DNA from: Mucilaginibacter terrae
GTDB taxonomy: Bacteria; Bacteroidota; Bacteroidia; Sphingobacteriales; Sphingobacteriaceae
Direction of reading: 5' to 3'
Assembly (NCBI RefSeq): GCF_031951985.1
Contig: NZ_JAVLVU010000001.1
Coordinates: forward strand, 4,836,001-4,900,000
DNA: 64,000 nucleotides
Both the position numbers and the translations under genes were made by a program. Below the pieces are notes generated by a model, which worked only from the letters and a program-made list of their open reading frames with translations, was not told where the DNA came from and searched no databases. The number at the start of each line of letters is the position of its first letter. Positions within the stretch are counted from its first letter, which is position 1. This document shows, piece by piece, positions 14,692 to 24,067 of the stretch.

Positions 14692-17600
14692 TTACTGCTC
14701 CCCATCACTACTCCCAAACAAATACGTCTCGGTGTTGCCAACCGGCATATTCATGAGGTTGCCGGTGCCCAGTTGCCACCAAAAGCGCAGGCGGGGCTTT
14801 TCGGTGTTACCAATTTCGTTCATCGAGTCGGAGTCGAACAGGCGGCCGTTTACCATTACGTATTTAATGTTGTCGCTGTTGCGAATATCGTCTAACGGGT
14901 TTTGATTGAGGATAACCAAATCGGCCAGTTTACCAGCTTCTAATGATCCTATTTCTTTATCCATGCCCAGGTAGGCCGCGCCGTTAATAGTGGCACAACG
15001 CAGGGCTTGCAAAGGTGAGAAGCCGCCTTGAGCCAGCATCCACAATTCCCAGTGGGCACCCAGGCCTTGCAGTTGACCATGTGCGCCCAGGTTTACGCGG
15101 GTGCCGCCATCGGCAATTTGTTTAACAGCTCTTGCTACGGCAATGTGTCCGTAATCGCCATACTCGGCCGTGGTGCGGCGGCGCGAACGGGCATCAATAA
15201 TGGCTGGTGGGGTAAAGCTTAGCAGGTGCTCGTTTTTCCAAACCTCGCTTCGGTCGTACCAGTAGTTTTCGCCAAATTGGGTGCCGTAGCTTACAATAAG
15301 GGTAGGGGTGTAAGCGGTTTTGCTGGCGTTCCAAAAGCTTTTTACATCTTTATAAACCGGCCAAACCGGTATGTTGTGCTCAATGCCGGTATGGCCGTCG
15401 GCAATCATGCTCATGTTGGTAAAAAACGTTGAACCACCCTCGGGCACCACTTCCATTTGCAGTTGGCGGGCGGCTTCCAGTATTTGCTGGCGCTGCTCGC
15501 GGCGGGGTTGATTATAGCTTTTTACCGAAAACGCGCCAACGGCTTTCAACCTGCGCAGGTGCGAAAGCGCTTCGTCTAAATTGTTAATTACGGCCTTAAA
15601 GTCGCCATCGGCACCGTATAAAATGGTACCGGTAGAATACACCCGCGGACCAACCATGCGTCCGGCTTTCAGCATTTCGTTTTGGCTAAATACCATTTCG
15701 GTATTGCTTGATGGATCATGCGAGGTGGTTACCCCATAAGCCAGGTTGGCAAAGTAATGCCAGTCTTGCTGCGGCGAAATACCATCAGGGCTAACGCCCA
15801 AATGCCCGTGCACATCAACAATACCCGGCATAATGGTTTTGCCGGCCATGTTGTAAACTTTGGCATCAGCAGGTGGTTGCACATCTTTACCCACGGCCAT
15901 AATCACGTTTTGGTCTACCACAATGGTGCCCTTTTCAATCACCTCATCGCCCTTCATGGTAATAATGCGTGCGTTGGTAAAAGCAATTTTCCCGGCAGGG
16001 ACATAGCTTCGTAGTTTTAAGCCAATATCAATCCCGGCGGTATCGGTATTAGCACCCTTATCGTTGTTGCCTTCAATAAACGGAAAAGCGGAGTGTATGT
16101 CGCGGGTGTAATATTTGGGTCCCAGTGTCCACATCAGCTTCTGGCTGTCTTTGCTCCAGTGCAGGTAGGTGCCGGCATCGCGGGTGAGGCGGGTAAGCGG
16201 CAGGGCTTTGTTGTTGGCCGATAGTTCCTGCGCATTGCCCGTAAGGGTCATGGGGGTAATGTAACAGTTAAATAACTCGGTAAAGGCCATCCACTTGCCA
16301 TCGGGGCTGGGTAAAAACTGGGTAGCGTAAGTTGAGGTGTACAACGTTTTAGGTGCCACACCCGGATTAGCCAGATCGATCATTTTATAGGCTTTCTTAT
16401 CACCCTCGCTGCTTTGATAATACAGCTTGGTATCATCATAACCAAACTGCGGCCTTATGCCGTTATTGAGCAGCATTACCGGCGTTCCACCCGTTGCCGG
16501 TACTACATAAATGCCCGGATTTTTGCCAAATGCGTAACCCAGCGTTTCGTTACCCTCGCCTTTGCGGTAAACCACTTTATCACCTTTGTTGCTAAAAACC
16601 GGCGAATAGTAAAAGCCCCGGTCGGGCGTTAAGCGTGTAATGTGACGGGTTGATAGTTCGATAATGTTTATGGCTCCTTTCAGGTCATCATTCCAGGTAG
16701 TGTAAACCAGTTGCTTGCCATCGGCGCTAAAACTGGGCTCGTACTCAAACTCGGGTGTATTGGTAATGCGCTCGGGTTTGCCCGAGGGCAGTTCTTTAAT
16801 ATAAATGTACCCGGCCGCGTTGAAGGCCACGCGTTTACCATCGGGCGAGGTGGTAAGCTGGCGAATCATCTTCACTGTAAACTCATCCTGAAATACCTTT
16901 TGCGGAAAATGCAGTGCATCGGTTATGGTTTGTTGTGAGGTAACTTCAAAAGGCACGTTAACGGCATTTAGGGTAGTAATATCCAGGTTCCATATTTTAC
17001 CTTTTGCGTAAAAAATGAGGTGCTGATTATCGGGTGTCCAGTTAAAGTTAGGGTAGGTGCCAAATATGGCCCAGGTTTCCTGCTGGTCGTGGTTTAAATT
17101 ATCGTAAACCGGGTATTCTTCGCCGGTGTGCAGGTTATGAATGTATAATACCGTTTTGAGGCGGTTACGTTTTACAAAAGCCATCAGCTTACCATCGGGC
17201 GATAGCTGCGGCCTGCAAGCGCCACCGCTGCCACCTGTAACGGTTTCTATTTGACCCGTGTTTCGGTTTAAGCGCTTTATGGCATAAATACCCTGGTTGG
17301 GGTCTTTGTTATATTGAAAGTTTGGGCCGGCTGTTACATCCTCGCTCCAGTAAACAAACGTGCCCTTGGGAGATACCACGGGTTCACCGGCATCCTGCTG
17401 ATCGTTTTTACGTTGGGTTAGCTGTACGCCTTCGCCGCCGTTTTTATGGTATAGCCACAATTCGCCTGCCCCCAATGAGCGGGTGTTGGTAAAATGCTTG
17501 CGGGCTACAAAGTATTGTCCGTCGGGTGTCCAGTATGGGTTATTCAGCAGCCTGAAGTTTTCTTTGGTAACGGGGTGTTTGCTGGCACCATCGGCAGCCA

Positions 17601-17928
17601 TTACCCATATGTTATCGCCGCCATCGCGGTCGCTGGTAAAGGCAATGCTTTTACCGTCGGGACTAAAACGGGGTTGTACTTCCCATGCTTTTCCGCCGCT
17701 TAAAAGGGTAGCTTTTCCTCCGGCAACAGGCATGCTGTAAATATCGCCCAGCAGGTCAAACGCTATGGTTTTACCATCCGGACTCACATCTACGTTCATC
17801 CAGGTACCTTCATCGGTGGTAATGGTTATCTTTTTACTCGGGCCGGGCATGTTCTCCACGTTCCATTTTTGGGCCGATGCCGTGAGGGTCATAGCCGATA
17901 ACAGTATACAAGGTAAAAGCAGTTTCAT
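14692..17928 (-). CDS. Secreted amidohydrolase with N-terminal beta-propeller
   Basis: This 1078-residue protein has a signal peptide (MKLLLPCILLSAMTLTASAQ) and a long TolB/PD40-like region to about residue 640, with repeated strands of the type SPDGKTIAF, SPDGKSIAFTSD and TPDGQYF. A C-terminal amidohydrolase domain follows, with the metal motif VDVHGHLG (about residue 704) and a second metal half in NLGAHGQLQGLGAHWE; an ADLVILNQNP end piece is typical of the family. Such proteins hydrolyse cyclic amide or dipeptide-like substrates in the periplasm, and the propeller may bind or gate substrate. The exact substrate is unknown. It is a complete, single gene with REP units beyond its stop. Confidence 0.88.
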   Translation of the reverse strand: MKLLLPCILLSAMTLTASAQKWNVENMPGPSKKITITTDEGTWMNVDVSPDGKTIAFDLLGDIYSMPVAGGKATLLSGGKAWEVQPRFSPDGKSIAFTSDRDGGDNIWVMAADGASKHPVTKENFRLLNNPYWTPDGQYFVARKHFTNTRSLGAGELWLYHKNGGEGVQLTQRKNDQQDAGEPVVSPKGTFVYWSEDVTAGPNFQYNKDPNQGIYAIKRLNRNTGQIETVTGGSGGACRPQLSPDGKLMAFVKRNRLKTVLYIHNLHTGEEYPVYDNLNHDQQETWAIFGTYPNFNWTPDNQHLIFYAKGKIWNLDITTLNAVNVPFEVTSQQTITDALHFPQKVFQDEFTVKMIRQLTTSPDGKRVAFNAAGYIYIKELPSGKPERITNTPEFEYEPSFSADGKQLVYTTWNDDLKGAINIIELSTRHITRLTPDRGFYYSPVFSNKGDKVVYRKGEGNETLGYAFGKNPGIYVVPATGGTPVMLLNNGIRPQFGYDDTKLYYQSSEGDKKAYKMIDLANPGVAPKTLYTSTYATQFLPSPDGKWMAFTELFNCYITPMTLTGNAQELSANNKALPLTRLTRDAGTYLHWSKDSQKLMWTLGPKYYTRDIHSAFPFIEGNNDKGANTDTAGIDIGLKLRSYVPAGKIAFTNARIITMKGDEVIEKGTIVVDQNVIMAVGKDVQPPADAKVYNMAGKTIMPGIVDVHGHLGVSPDGISPQQDWHYFANLAYGVTTSHDPSSNTEMVFSQNEMLKAGRMVGPRVYSTGTILYGADGDFKAVINNLDEALSHLRRLKAVGAFSVKSYNQPRREQRQQILEAARQLQMEVVPEGGSTFFTNMSMIADGHTGIEHNIPVWPVYKDVKSFWNASKTAYTPTLIVSYGTQFGENYWYDRSEVWKNEHLLSFTPPAIIDARSRRRTTAEYGDYGHIAVARAVKQIADGGTRVNLGAHGQLQGLGAHWELWMLAQGGFSPLQALRCATINGAAYLGMDKEIGSLEAGKLADLVILNQNPLDDIRNSDNIKYVMVNGRLFDSDSMNEIGNTEKPRLRFWWQLGTGNLMNMPVGNTETYLFGSSDGEQ

Positions 17929-18148
17929 AGTGTAAAGTAAACATGGCTAAAATAACAAATGTGGTGTTTGAGTGATGGTCATGTGGATGTTAATTGTTAA
18001 AATTAACACATACTAAAAGTCAATAGTAGTGCTCCCCATCATTTTTACCGGCAAATGTCGCTATCTCATCGCGTTTCAACTATGCATATAGGAGATTGCC
18101 ACGCTCTCGCTCGTAATGACACACGAGAATATGTTATTTTAAAAACAA

Positions 18149-18180
18149 AAAAGGGCTGATATTTCTACCAACCCTTTCTA
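18149..18180 (-). terminator. Terminator of the citrate synthase gene
   Basis: On the minus strand AAGGGTTGGTAGA and TATCAGCCCTT pair and are followed by a T-run, starting 14 bases after the stop codon. Confidence 0.75.
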
Positions 18181-18193
18181 TGTTATTTAAGCC

Positions 18194-19480
18194 TTAGCGG
18201 CCTTGAATATCGGTATAATTACGATCTGTTGCGCCGGTATAAATCTGGCGTGGGCGACCGATAGGCTCTTTATTTTCTTTCATTTCTTTCCACTGGGCAA
18301 TCCATCCCGGCAGGCGGCCTAAAGCAAACAATACGGTAAACATATCGGTAGGGAAGCCTAATGCACGGTAGATGATACCCGAGTAAAAATCAACGTTAGG
18401 ATACAATTTACGCTCAACAAAGTATGGGTCTTTAAGGGCAACTTCTTCCAGGCGTTTGGCAATATCCAAAACCTCGTCGTTTACACCCAAGTTCTCTAAA
18501 ATATCGTCGCATGCTTTTTTAATGATCTTGGCACGTGGGTCGAAGTTTTTGTACACGCGGTGACCAAAGCCCATCAAACGGAAAGGATCGTTTTTATCTT
18601 TTGCTTTGTTGATCCATTTATCGGTATCGCCACCATCTGCCTTAATTTTCTCCAGCATCTCAATAACGGCCTGGTTGGCACCGCCATGCAGCGGACCCCA
18701 AAGGGCCGAAATACCGGCAGAAATTGATGCATAAAGGTTAGCATCAGATGAACCTACGATACGTACGGTTGAAGTTGAGCAGTTTTGCTCATGATCGGCA
18801 TGTAAAATAAGCAGCTTGTTCATAGCGCTTATCACAACCGGGTTAACTTCGTACTCTTCGGTAGGGTGGCTAAAAGTCATGTACATAAAGTTAGTCACAT
18901 AGTCGAACTTGTTTTTAGGGTAGTTAACCGGGTGACCTAACGATTTTTTGTATATCCACGATACGATGGTGCTCATTTTAGCGATGAGCTTGTGTATCTC
19001 TAAATCAACAATTTCAGGGCTGAGGCCGGGCTCTAAACTTTCGGGGTTAAAAGCAGCCAAAGCACCAATTAAGGATGACAACTGACCCATTGGGTGCGAT
19101 TTTGAAGGGAAGCCGTCGAAAAACTTCTTCATATCCTCATGCACCAGTGTGTGGCGGTTAATTTCGCTCTGGAAACTGTTTAACTGCTCGGTTGTAGGCA
19201 ATTGACCATAAATAAGCAGGTAAGCAACTTCAATAAAGCTCGATTTTTCGGCCAGCTGTTCAATTGGGTAACCACGATATTTCAATATACCTTGCTCACC
19301 ATCTAAAAAAGTGATGGCACTTTTAGTTGCACCGGTATTTTTGTAACCAATATCTAAAGTTATATAACCGGTTAGGTCGCGAAGTTTCGAAATATCAAGA
19401 GCTTTTTCGTTCTCGGTGCCCTCAATTACAGGCAATTCGTAGGTTTTATCTCCAATTTTTAGTTGTGCTGTCTCCGACAT
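18194..19480 (-). CDS. gltA: Citrate synthase
   Basis: Citrate synthase condenses acetyl-CoA and oxaloacetate to start the citric acid cycle. ATG 19480 (MSETAQLKIGDKTYELPV) is chosen, giving 428 residues, close to the 427 of E. coli GltA; a longer frame reading MPRIQLIIP is probably leader. Active-site motifs are HADHEQNCSTSTVR (about residue 235), GPLHGGANQAV, and MGFGHRVYKNFDPRA with its catalytic His. It is of the large, type II-like class. A TACATTTG box at 19505-19512 is a likely -7 element, and a terminator follows its stop. Confidence 0.97.
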   Translation of the reverse strand: MSETAQLKIGDKTYELPVIEGTENEKALDISKLRDLTGYITLDIGYKNTGATKSAITFLDGEQGILKYRGYPIEQLAEKSSFIEVAYLLIYGQLPTTEQLNSFQSEINRHTLVHEDMKKFFDGFPSKSHPMGQLSSLIGALAAFNPESLEPGLSPEIVDLEIHKLIAKMSTIVSWIYKKSLGHPVNYPKNKFDYVTNFMYMTFSHPTEEYEVNPVVISAMNKLLILHADHEQNCSTSTVRIVGSSDANLYASISAGISALWGPLHGGANQAVIEMLEKIKADGGDTDKWINKAKDKNDPFRLMGFGHRVYKNFDPRAKIIKKACDDILENLGVNDEVLDIAKRLEEVALKDPYFVERKLYPNVDFYSGIIYRALGFPTDMFTVLFALGRLPGWIAQWKEMKENKEPIGRPRQIYTGATDRNYTDIQGR

Positions 19481-19504
19481 AGGAATAATTAGTTGTATCC
19501 GTGG

Positions 19505-19512
19505 CAAATGTA
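19505..19512 (-). promoter_or_regulatory. Likely -7 box of gltA
   Basis: The minus strand reads TACATTTG 25 bases upstream of the chosen ATG. No TTG is seen 19-21 bases further up, so the match is partial. Confidence 0.4.
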
Positions 19513-19646
19513 ATTAAATATGCCATTAATCATATTTGCGGATGTGTTTTATCACGTAAAATTTACCTTAAATCAATACTCACATTAAATACTCATTAGA
19601 AGTATTAAATGTTTAGCCAGATGGCTTGTGCTATTTGCTCAAAAGT

Positions 19647-20162
19647 TTATTTAATTTCCTCTTTCACCTCGCCACAGTCCATCATCTGGTTGCCGTAGTA
19701 GGGGTTCTTAATTTCTTTTTGAGCTGATAGCCAGTAGCCGCCGTTACCCTCGTTAGCCATAGGGCAGTAGGCTACATATATAGGTGCATTTTTGGTTTTA
19801 AGCCCCTTTACCAAAGGAATAACATCCTGGCTAAGTTGTAAGAAATTGATGCGCTGTAATTTTACATCATCGGTACCGGCAATTTTTTTCGAGAGGCCTT
19901 CGGCTTCGTCGCAGCCTTTAATAGGGGCTAAAGCTGTGGTAAGTTCATTGGCGGCTTTTTGTGCAGCTTTGCCATCGGTTTCTACCAGGGCATCTTTAAC
20001 GGCTAAGTAGGCATGGTAAACTTTGGCGGTATCGTTGCTGGCAACATTGGCGTCAGCTTCGGTTTTAGTTTCTTCGCCGGTGGTTTCAGCTTTTTTTGAT
20101 TGATCGCAGGCACTCCATAGTACGGTAAGAGCAAGGGCACTTGCTAAAAAATATTTTTTCAT
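19647..20162 (-). CDS. DUF3347 lipoprotein
   Basis: This 171-residue protein begins with a lipoprotein signal (MKKYFLASALALTVLWSAC), a Thr/Glu-rich linker and a DUF3347 domain of four helices with conserved Cys and Met (IYVAYCPMANEGNGGYWL, MMDCGEV). DUF3347 occurs in Bacteroidota efflux adaptors and copper- or zinc-handling proteins, so metal binding in the periplasm is likely but not proven. It lies between gltA and a membrane protein gene in the same direction, with a gap of 46 bases upstream. Confidence 0.85.
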   Translation of the reverse strand: MKKYFLASALALTVLWSACDQSKKAETTGEETKTEADANVASNDTAKVYHAYLAVKDALVETDGKAAQKAANELTTALAPIKGCDEAEGLSKKIAGTDDVKLQRINFLQLSQDVIPLVKGLKTKNAPIYVAYCPMANEGNGGYWLSAQKEIKNPYYGNQMMDCGEVKEEIK

Positions 20163-20208
20163 TGATAGCTTTTAAAACATTAATACAAGCTAAGGTAGCA
20201 AATTGTGT

Positions 20209-21237
20209 TTAATGCACAATTGGAGTAAGGCTTAATGCAGCCAAAAACTCGTCGGCCTGGTCAATGCTAATTACCAATTCCCTAACCTGTAATGTGCTGC
20301 CATATAGCCGGTTAATATTTACGGGTTGCTTAAATACTATATGCATATTTATGCTGCCTTTAGTAACTGCGCCTTTAAAGCAGCCTTTGGGAGGTGTAAA
20401 ACTATCGGTTATTTTAGTGGCCGATGCAATGTTGTCACAAGTGGTAAATAAATGCCAGCGTATACCCACACGCAACAACAAATTGTTATGGTGTACTAAA
20501 ACAGGGCTTTTTATAATTGCCGCAAAATCGGCTATAAGAAACATTAAACCATATATACTCAATGCTGTAACTACAATTGCACTGGTAACGCTATAATTTA
20601 AAAGCAACAGGTGAAACCCTGCCAGCTCTATAATAGCCACAAATAGTATAACACCAAATAAAGAAGCATAGCCCGACTGCTTATGGGTAGAAAAACTTAT
20701 GGCATTATATGGCGCAGCGGCTGTTTTTAGCCAGTATAGCAGGCTAAAACGCATTACGGTTAATTCAGACGCCAGCAGCCGTACAGGCATGGTGTTTCCC
20801 AAAGCTTTGGTCATGCTGTGTTGCAGTTGATTAGCCACATCGGGCAGGTGATGTTGCAGGTGACGGTATTGTTTGCTTATGCTGCGCACTTTACTTATAG
20901 CATAAATTATAAACCCTAACTCGGCTGCAACTGATAGTTTGCGCAATTGTAAAATATAGGCCTGCTGCGTTGGCGGCATAATTAAATAGGCAACACACAG
21001 GCAGCAGCTTACTACAAATAATATATTTCGTTTGCGAAGTTTTAACGGCCTGATGATTAAAAAGTAATACGCTGCCGGAAAGGTAACCAACACATCGGCC
21101 AGTAAGCCATTAGCCACCGCATTGTAACGCGGTGCTGCTAAGTGATGCAATAAATACGGCCCGCCAAATAAGAGTAATAACGCTAAGCCTGTAATAAGCG
21201 CTACATTTTTTAAGGGAAGTGATGTGCGTACCAGCAT
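20209..21237 (-). CDS. Integral membrane protein of unknown function
   Basis: This protein of about 342 residues starts at ATG 21237 (MLVRTSLPLKNVALITGLAL); a longer start at 21285 is possible but gives a Tyr/Cys-rich lead. Hydrophobic segments near LLLLFGGPYLLH, LVTFPAAYYFLII, NILFVVSCCLCVAYLIM, SLFGVILFVAIIELAGF and SAIVVTALSIYGLMFLIAD suggest at least five or six membrane passes, followed by a C-terminal soluble part with beta strands. No family is recognised. It is upstream of the DUF3347 gene and may be in one operon with it. Confidence 0.7.
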   Translation of the reverse strand: MLVRTSLPLKNVALITGLALLLLFGGPYLLHHLAAPRYNAVANGLLADVLVTFPAAYYFLIIRPLKLRKRNILFVVSCCLCVAYLIMPPTQQAYILQLRKLSVAAELGFIIYAISKVRSISKQYRHLQHHLPDVANQLQHSMTKALGNTMPVRLLASELTVMRFSLLYWLKTAAAPYNAISFSTHKQSGYASLFGVILFVAIIELAGFHLLLLNYSVTSAIVVTALSIYGLMFLIADFAAIIKSPVLVHHNNLLLRVGIRWHLFTTCDNIASATKITDSFTPPKGCFKGAVTKGSINMHIVFKQPVNINRLYGSTLQVRELVISIDQADEFLAALSLTPIVH

Positions 21238-21307
21238 ATGATGTAAATAGGTTGAACACAGGTAAATATAGCAGCAATATGGCATAATTAATCCTGTAAA
21301 AAATAAA

Positions 21308-21343
21308 AACCCCTCGGCCTAAACCGAAGGGTTGAATTTTTAT
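21308..21343 (-). terminator. Bidirectional-looking terminator
   Basis: AACCCCTCGG and CCGAAGGGTT pair around CCTAAA, with T-runs on both sides. It is 30 bases beyond the stop of the 21373-21723 gene and is its likely terminator. Confidence 0.8.
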
Positions 21344-21372
21344 TTATAAAGAACGATAATTTACTGTGTTAA

Positions 21373-21723
21373 TTACCAGCGACCGTGGCCATGACCTCTT
21401 CCATGTCCATGACCCCAACCGTGACCTCTGCCCGGACCGCGGTCAATAACCACCACACGGCGTGGAGCCGGGCGATAGTAATTACGAACCACAACCGGAC
21501 GCTCATAATACACACGACGAACAGGTGCATAATAAGCCGGACGATGGTATACCACAGGCTGATCAACCACAACTACACGTGGGGCCGGGGCATAATAAGC
21601 CGGGCGGCCAATGTTAATACCTATATGTGCACTTACCTGTGCATTGGCTTTGTTAGTGTTAAATGCTACAATAGCTACAATAATTGCTGCAAAAAAGGTT
21701 ATCCGTTTCATAAGTGTATTCAT
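21373..21723 (-). CDS. Secreted basic protein with Gly/His-rich tail
   Basis: This 116-residue protein has a signal peptide (MKRITFFAAIIVAIVAFNTN to about NANAQ), then a Pro/Arg/Val/Tyr-rich region built from the words RPAYYAPAPRVVVV, and a final repeat of Gly-His (GHGWGHGHGRGHGHGRW). The Gly-His tail could bind divalent metals. The family is common but uncharacterised in Sphingobacteriaceae. It has its own terminator and faces the symporter gene across 386 bases. ATG 21711 is an alternative start. Confidence 0.7.
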   Translation of the reverse strand: MNTLMKRITFFAAIIVAIVAFNTNKANAQVSAHIGINIGRPAYYAPAPRVVVVDQPVVYHRPAYYAPVRRVYYERPVVVRNYYRPAPRRVVVIDRGPGRGHGWGHGHGRGHGHGRW

Positions 21724-22109
21724 TTGTTATTATTAATGCTTTCGCATCGTTGTTATGATTTGATAGACAATTTGTGTGCCGTAGGGTTTAATTAATTCTT
21801 AAAACAAAATGGAGTGTTGCGTTTAAGTAATTGATTTTTAATTTTTTGTGTTTATTTAAACGGTGGTGTCTTTCTGTTTTAAAGCATAAAAAGTCATTAA
21901 TATTGAAGCTATTGATATGTACATTTTATTGGATGAATTTGCTTTGAAAATGCCCGGTGTGGGATATACAGATAGCTGATTTTACAGAAATATGAGTTGG
22001 GTAGCGGCGGCTTCCATTTTTCTAACCAAAGGGTTTTAAAACCTTCTCTACTTTCACCTTTAAGCCTGAAACCATTTCTCAATCCCTTTTACTACATTTA
22101 ACCTTCCTC
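21724..22109. other. AT-rich divergent intergenic region
   Basis: This 386-base stretch separates two divergent genes and should hold both promoters. It is AT-rich, but no exact TTG/TAnnTTTG pair, hairpin or small gene was identified with confidence. Confidence 0.4.
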
Positions 22110-23348
22110 ATGAACAATTTCTACAAAAACTATAAAGGCATCATCTGGCTGTTAACGGGCATTATATGCGGGAGCATTGCGGGCCTTGTGCTGGGCAAAA
22201 AAGTAGAGGTGCTTAAACCCATCGGCGATATATTTTTGAACCTGCTTTTTACGGCGGTAATACCCTTGGTTTTTTTTGCCATATCATCGGCCATAGCAGG
22301 GTTGGAAGCGGGTAAAAAGCTGGGTAAGGTAATGGGGGTGATGTGTGCCGTGTTTTTAGGCACGGTGCTGGTATCGGCCTGTTTAACTATGGTGGCGGTA
22401 TGGTTGTTCCCCATTCATGAGCAGCTTACCAGCGCGCCCTTAACCGAAGAAATGAGTAAGCAGCCCGTGTCTGAACAAATTACCCAACTATTTACCACGG
22501 GCGAGTTTTACCAGCTGCTATCGCGCAGAAGCATGCTGGCCATGATCATATTTTCGGTAATTATTGGCTTTGCGGCTTTGCGCAGCGGCAAAAAGGGCGC
22601 CGCCTTTACCCGGTTTTTACTGGGTGGAAACGAGGTGTTCAAACAAGTATTTATTATTATCATGAAGCTTGGTCCGTTGGGGTTGGGGGCTTACTTTGCT
22701 TACCAGGTGGGTGTTTTCGGGCCGCAGTTGTTTGGCGCTTATGCACGCTCATTAGGCTTATACTATGGGGTTGGGGCATTTTATTACGTATTTGGTTTTA
22801 GTGCCTATGCCTTGATAGCAGGAGGGGTAAAAGGGTTTAAAAAGTTTTGGCCTAATAATATTATTCCTTCGGCTACGGCGGTGGGTACATGCAGCAGTAT
22901 TGCTACTATTCCGGCTAATATGGATGCAGCCAAAAAAATTGGCATCCCAACAGTAATAGCCAACGTAACTATCCCATTAGGAGCTACGCTGCATAAGGAT
23001 GGTTCGAGCATATCATCCATCATTAAAATGGCCGTGGTATTTGCCCTGTTTGGCAAAAGCTTTAACAGTGCCGATGTAATTATATTGGCCCTGGGCATGA
23101 CGGTTTTGGTAAGCCTGGTTGAAGGCGGCATACCTAACGGCGGTTATGTGGGCGAGCTCTTGTTTATTGCGGCCTACGGTTTCCCGCCCGAAGCCTTGCC
23201 TCCGGCCATGATCATAGGTACCCTGGTTGACCCTATGGCCACGCTGCTTAACGCCACGGGCGATAATGTTGCGGCCATGATGATAGCCCGTTTTACCGAA
23301 GGGAAGGATTGGATGGAAGCCGGGACACAAGAAAAAATAGCTTCTTAA
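22110..23348 (+). CDS. Dicarboxylate/amino acid:cation symporter
   Basis: This 412-residue inner-membrane carrier is of the DAACS (GltP/DctA) family, which takes up glutamate, aspartate or C4-dicarboxylates with protons or sodium. The family fold is shown by about eight hydrophobic helices, the Ser-rich re-entrant loop TAVGTCSSIATIPANMD, the NVTIPLGATLHKDGSS motif and the cation/substrate helix region PNGGYVGELLF with DPMATLLNATGDNVAAM. Substrate cannot be fixed from sequence alone. It appears monocistronic. Confidence 0.93.
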   Translation: MNNFYKNYKGIIWLLTGIICGSIAGLVLGKKVEVLKPIGDIFLNLLFTAVIPLVFFAISSAIAGLEAGKKLGKVMGVMCAVFLGTVLVSACLTMVAVWLFPIHEQLTSAPLTEEMSKQPVSEQITQLFTTGEFYQLLSRRSMLAMIIFSVIIGFAALRSGKKGAAFTRFLLGGNEVFKQVFIIIMKLGPLGLGAYFAYQVGVFGPQLFGAYARSLGLYYGVGAFYYVFGFSAYALIAGGVKGFKKFWPNNIIPSATAVGTCSSIATIPANMDAAKKIGIPTVIANVTIPLGATLHKDGSSISSIIKMAVVFALFGKSFNSADVIILALGMTVLVSLVEGGIPNGGYVGELLFIAAYGFPPEALPPAMIIGTLVDPMATLLNATGDNVAAMMIARFTEGKDWMEAGTQEKIAS

Positions 23349-23440
23349 AATTTATAATGCTGTTGTTCAGGCTCATCTGCCTAAATTGTCATGGCGGCTT
23401 GCCTTAACGTTCATGTGTGCGCTAAACAATACCTCACAAA

Positions 23441-23473
23441 AAAGCCGCTCCGGAAAAAAACCGGAACGGCTAT
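23441..23473 (-). terminator. Terminator downstream of the lmo0937-like gene
   Basis: On the minus strand AGCCGTTCCGG and CCGGAGCGGCT pair around a T7 loop and are followed by T6. It lies 27 bases beyond the stop of the 48-residue membrane protein gene. Confidence 0.85.
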
Positions 23474-23499
23474 AGTAACTATTTGTAAAGCTATTTAAG

Positions 23500-23646
23500 C
23501 TATGCCCTGCGAATGATGCCTAACAGGAAAGCAATAATAGCAATTACAATTAAAATGTGGATCAAGCCACCAACGTTATAAACAAACGCTCCTAATAACC
23601 ATCCTATCACCAGGATAACGGCAATGATGTACAATAAGCCTCTCAT
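23500..23646 (-). CDS. Small membrane protein, lmo0937 family
   Basis: The start at ATG 23646 (MRGLLYIIAVILVIGWLLGA) gives 48 residues with two short hydrophobic segments separated by NVGGLIH and a basic end LLGIIRRA. This matches the lmo0937-type small membrane proteins, widespread and often stress-induced, function unknown. A longer frame to 23703 would add a non-hydrophobic lead and is rejected. It is followed by a strong terminator. Confidence 0.85.
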   Translation of the reverse strand: MRGLLYIIAVILVIGWLLGAFVYNVGGLIHILIVIAIIAFLLGIIRRA

Positions 23647-23728
23647 TTTGGTATGTGTTTTATAGTTAGATAATGTATTTGTTACATCATTTAACCAACA
23701 CAATTACGAATTGTTGTAATAAAATGAA

Positions 23729-23753
23729 AAAACCTGCGTTAAGCAGGTTTTTG
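23729..23753 (-). terminator. Terminator of the DUF2795 gene
   Basis: AAAACCTGC and GCAGGTTTT pair around TTAA on the minus strand and run into T6, four bases after the stop codon. Confidence 0.85.
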
Positions 23754-23756
23754 TTA

Positions 23757-23978
23757 TTAATACTCATCTTCGTTAAAGAAGAAATCATCTTTAGTAGGAT
23801 AATCGGGCCAAATTTCTTCAATGTTTTCGTAAGGCTCGCCATCATCTTCAAGGGCTTGCAGGTTTTCTATCACTTCAACAGGCGCTCCCGAACGGATAGC
23901 ATAATCAATTAACTCGTCTTTGGTGGCAGGCCATGGTGCATCTTCCAGATGTGAAGCCAGTTCAAGTGTCCAGTACAT
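23757..23978 (-). CDS. DUF2795 family protein, 73 aa
   Basis: This acidic 73-residue protein (MYWTLELASHLEDAPWPATK) contains the DUF2795 signature APWPATKDELIDYA followed by a helix and an acidic end DDFFFNEDEY. Such proteins are short, helical and cytoplasmic, with unknown function. It has its own terminator and an AT-rich upstream region of about 90 bases shared with the next leftward gene. No cofactor or catalytic residues are evident. Confidence 0.85.
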   Translation of the reverse strand: MYWTLELASHLEDAPWPATKDELIDYAIRSGAPVEVIENLQALEDDGEPYENIEEIWPDYPTKDDFFFNEDEY

Positions 23979-24067
23979 ATGTCTAACTATTTATGATTTG
24001 GGTTAATGTTCAATTCTCGCAAAAATATAAGATTTCGCTTCGGTTTAACAAATTATTTTTCAAACTA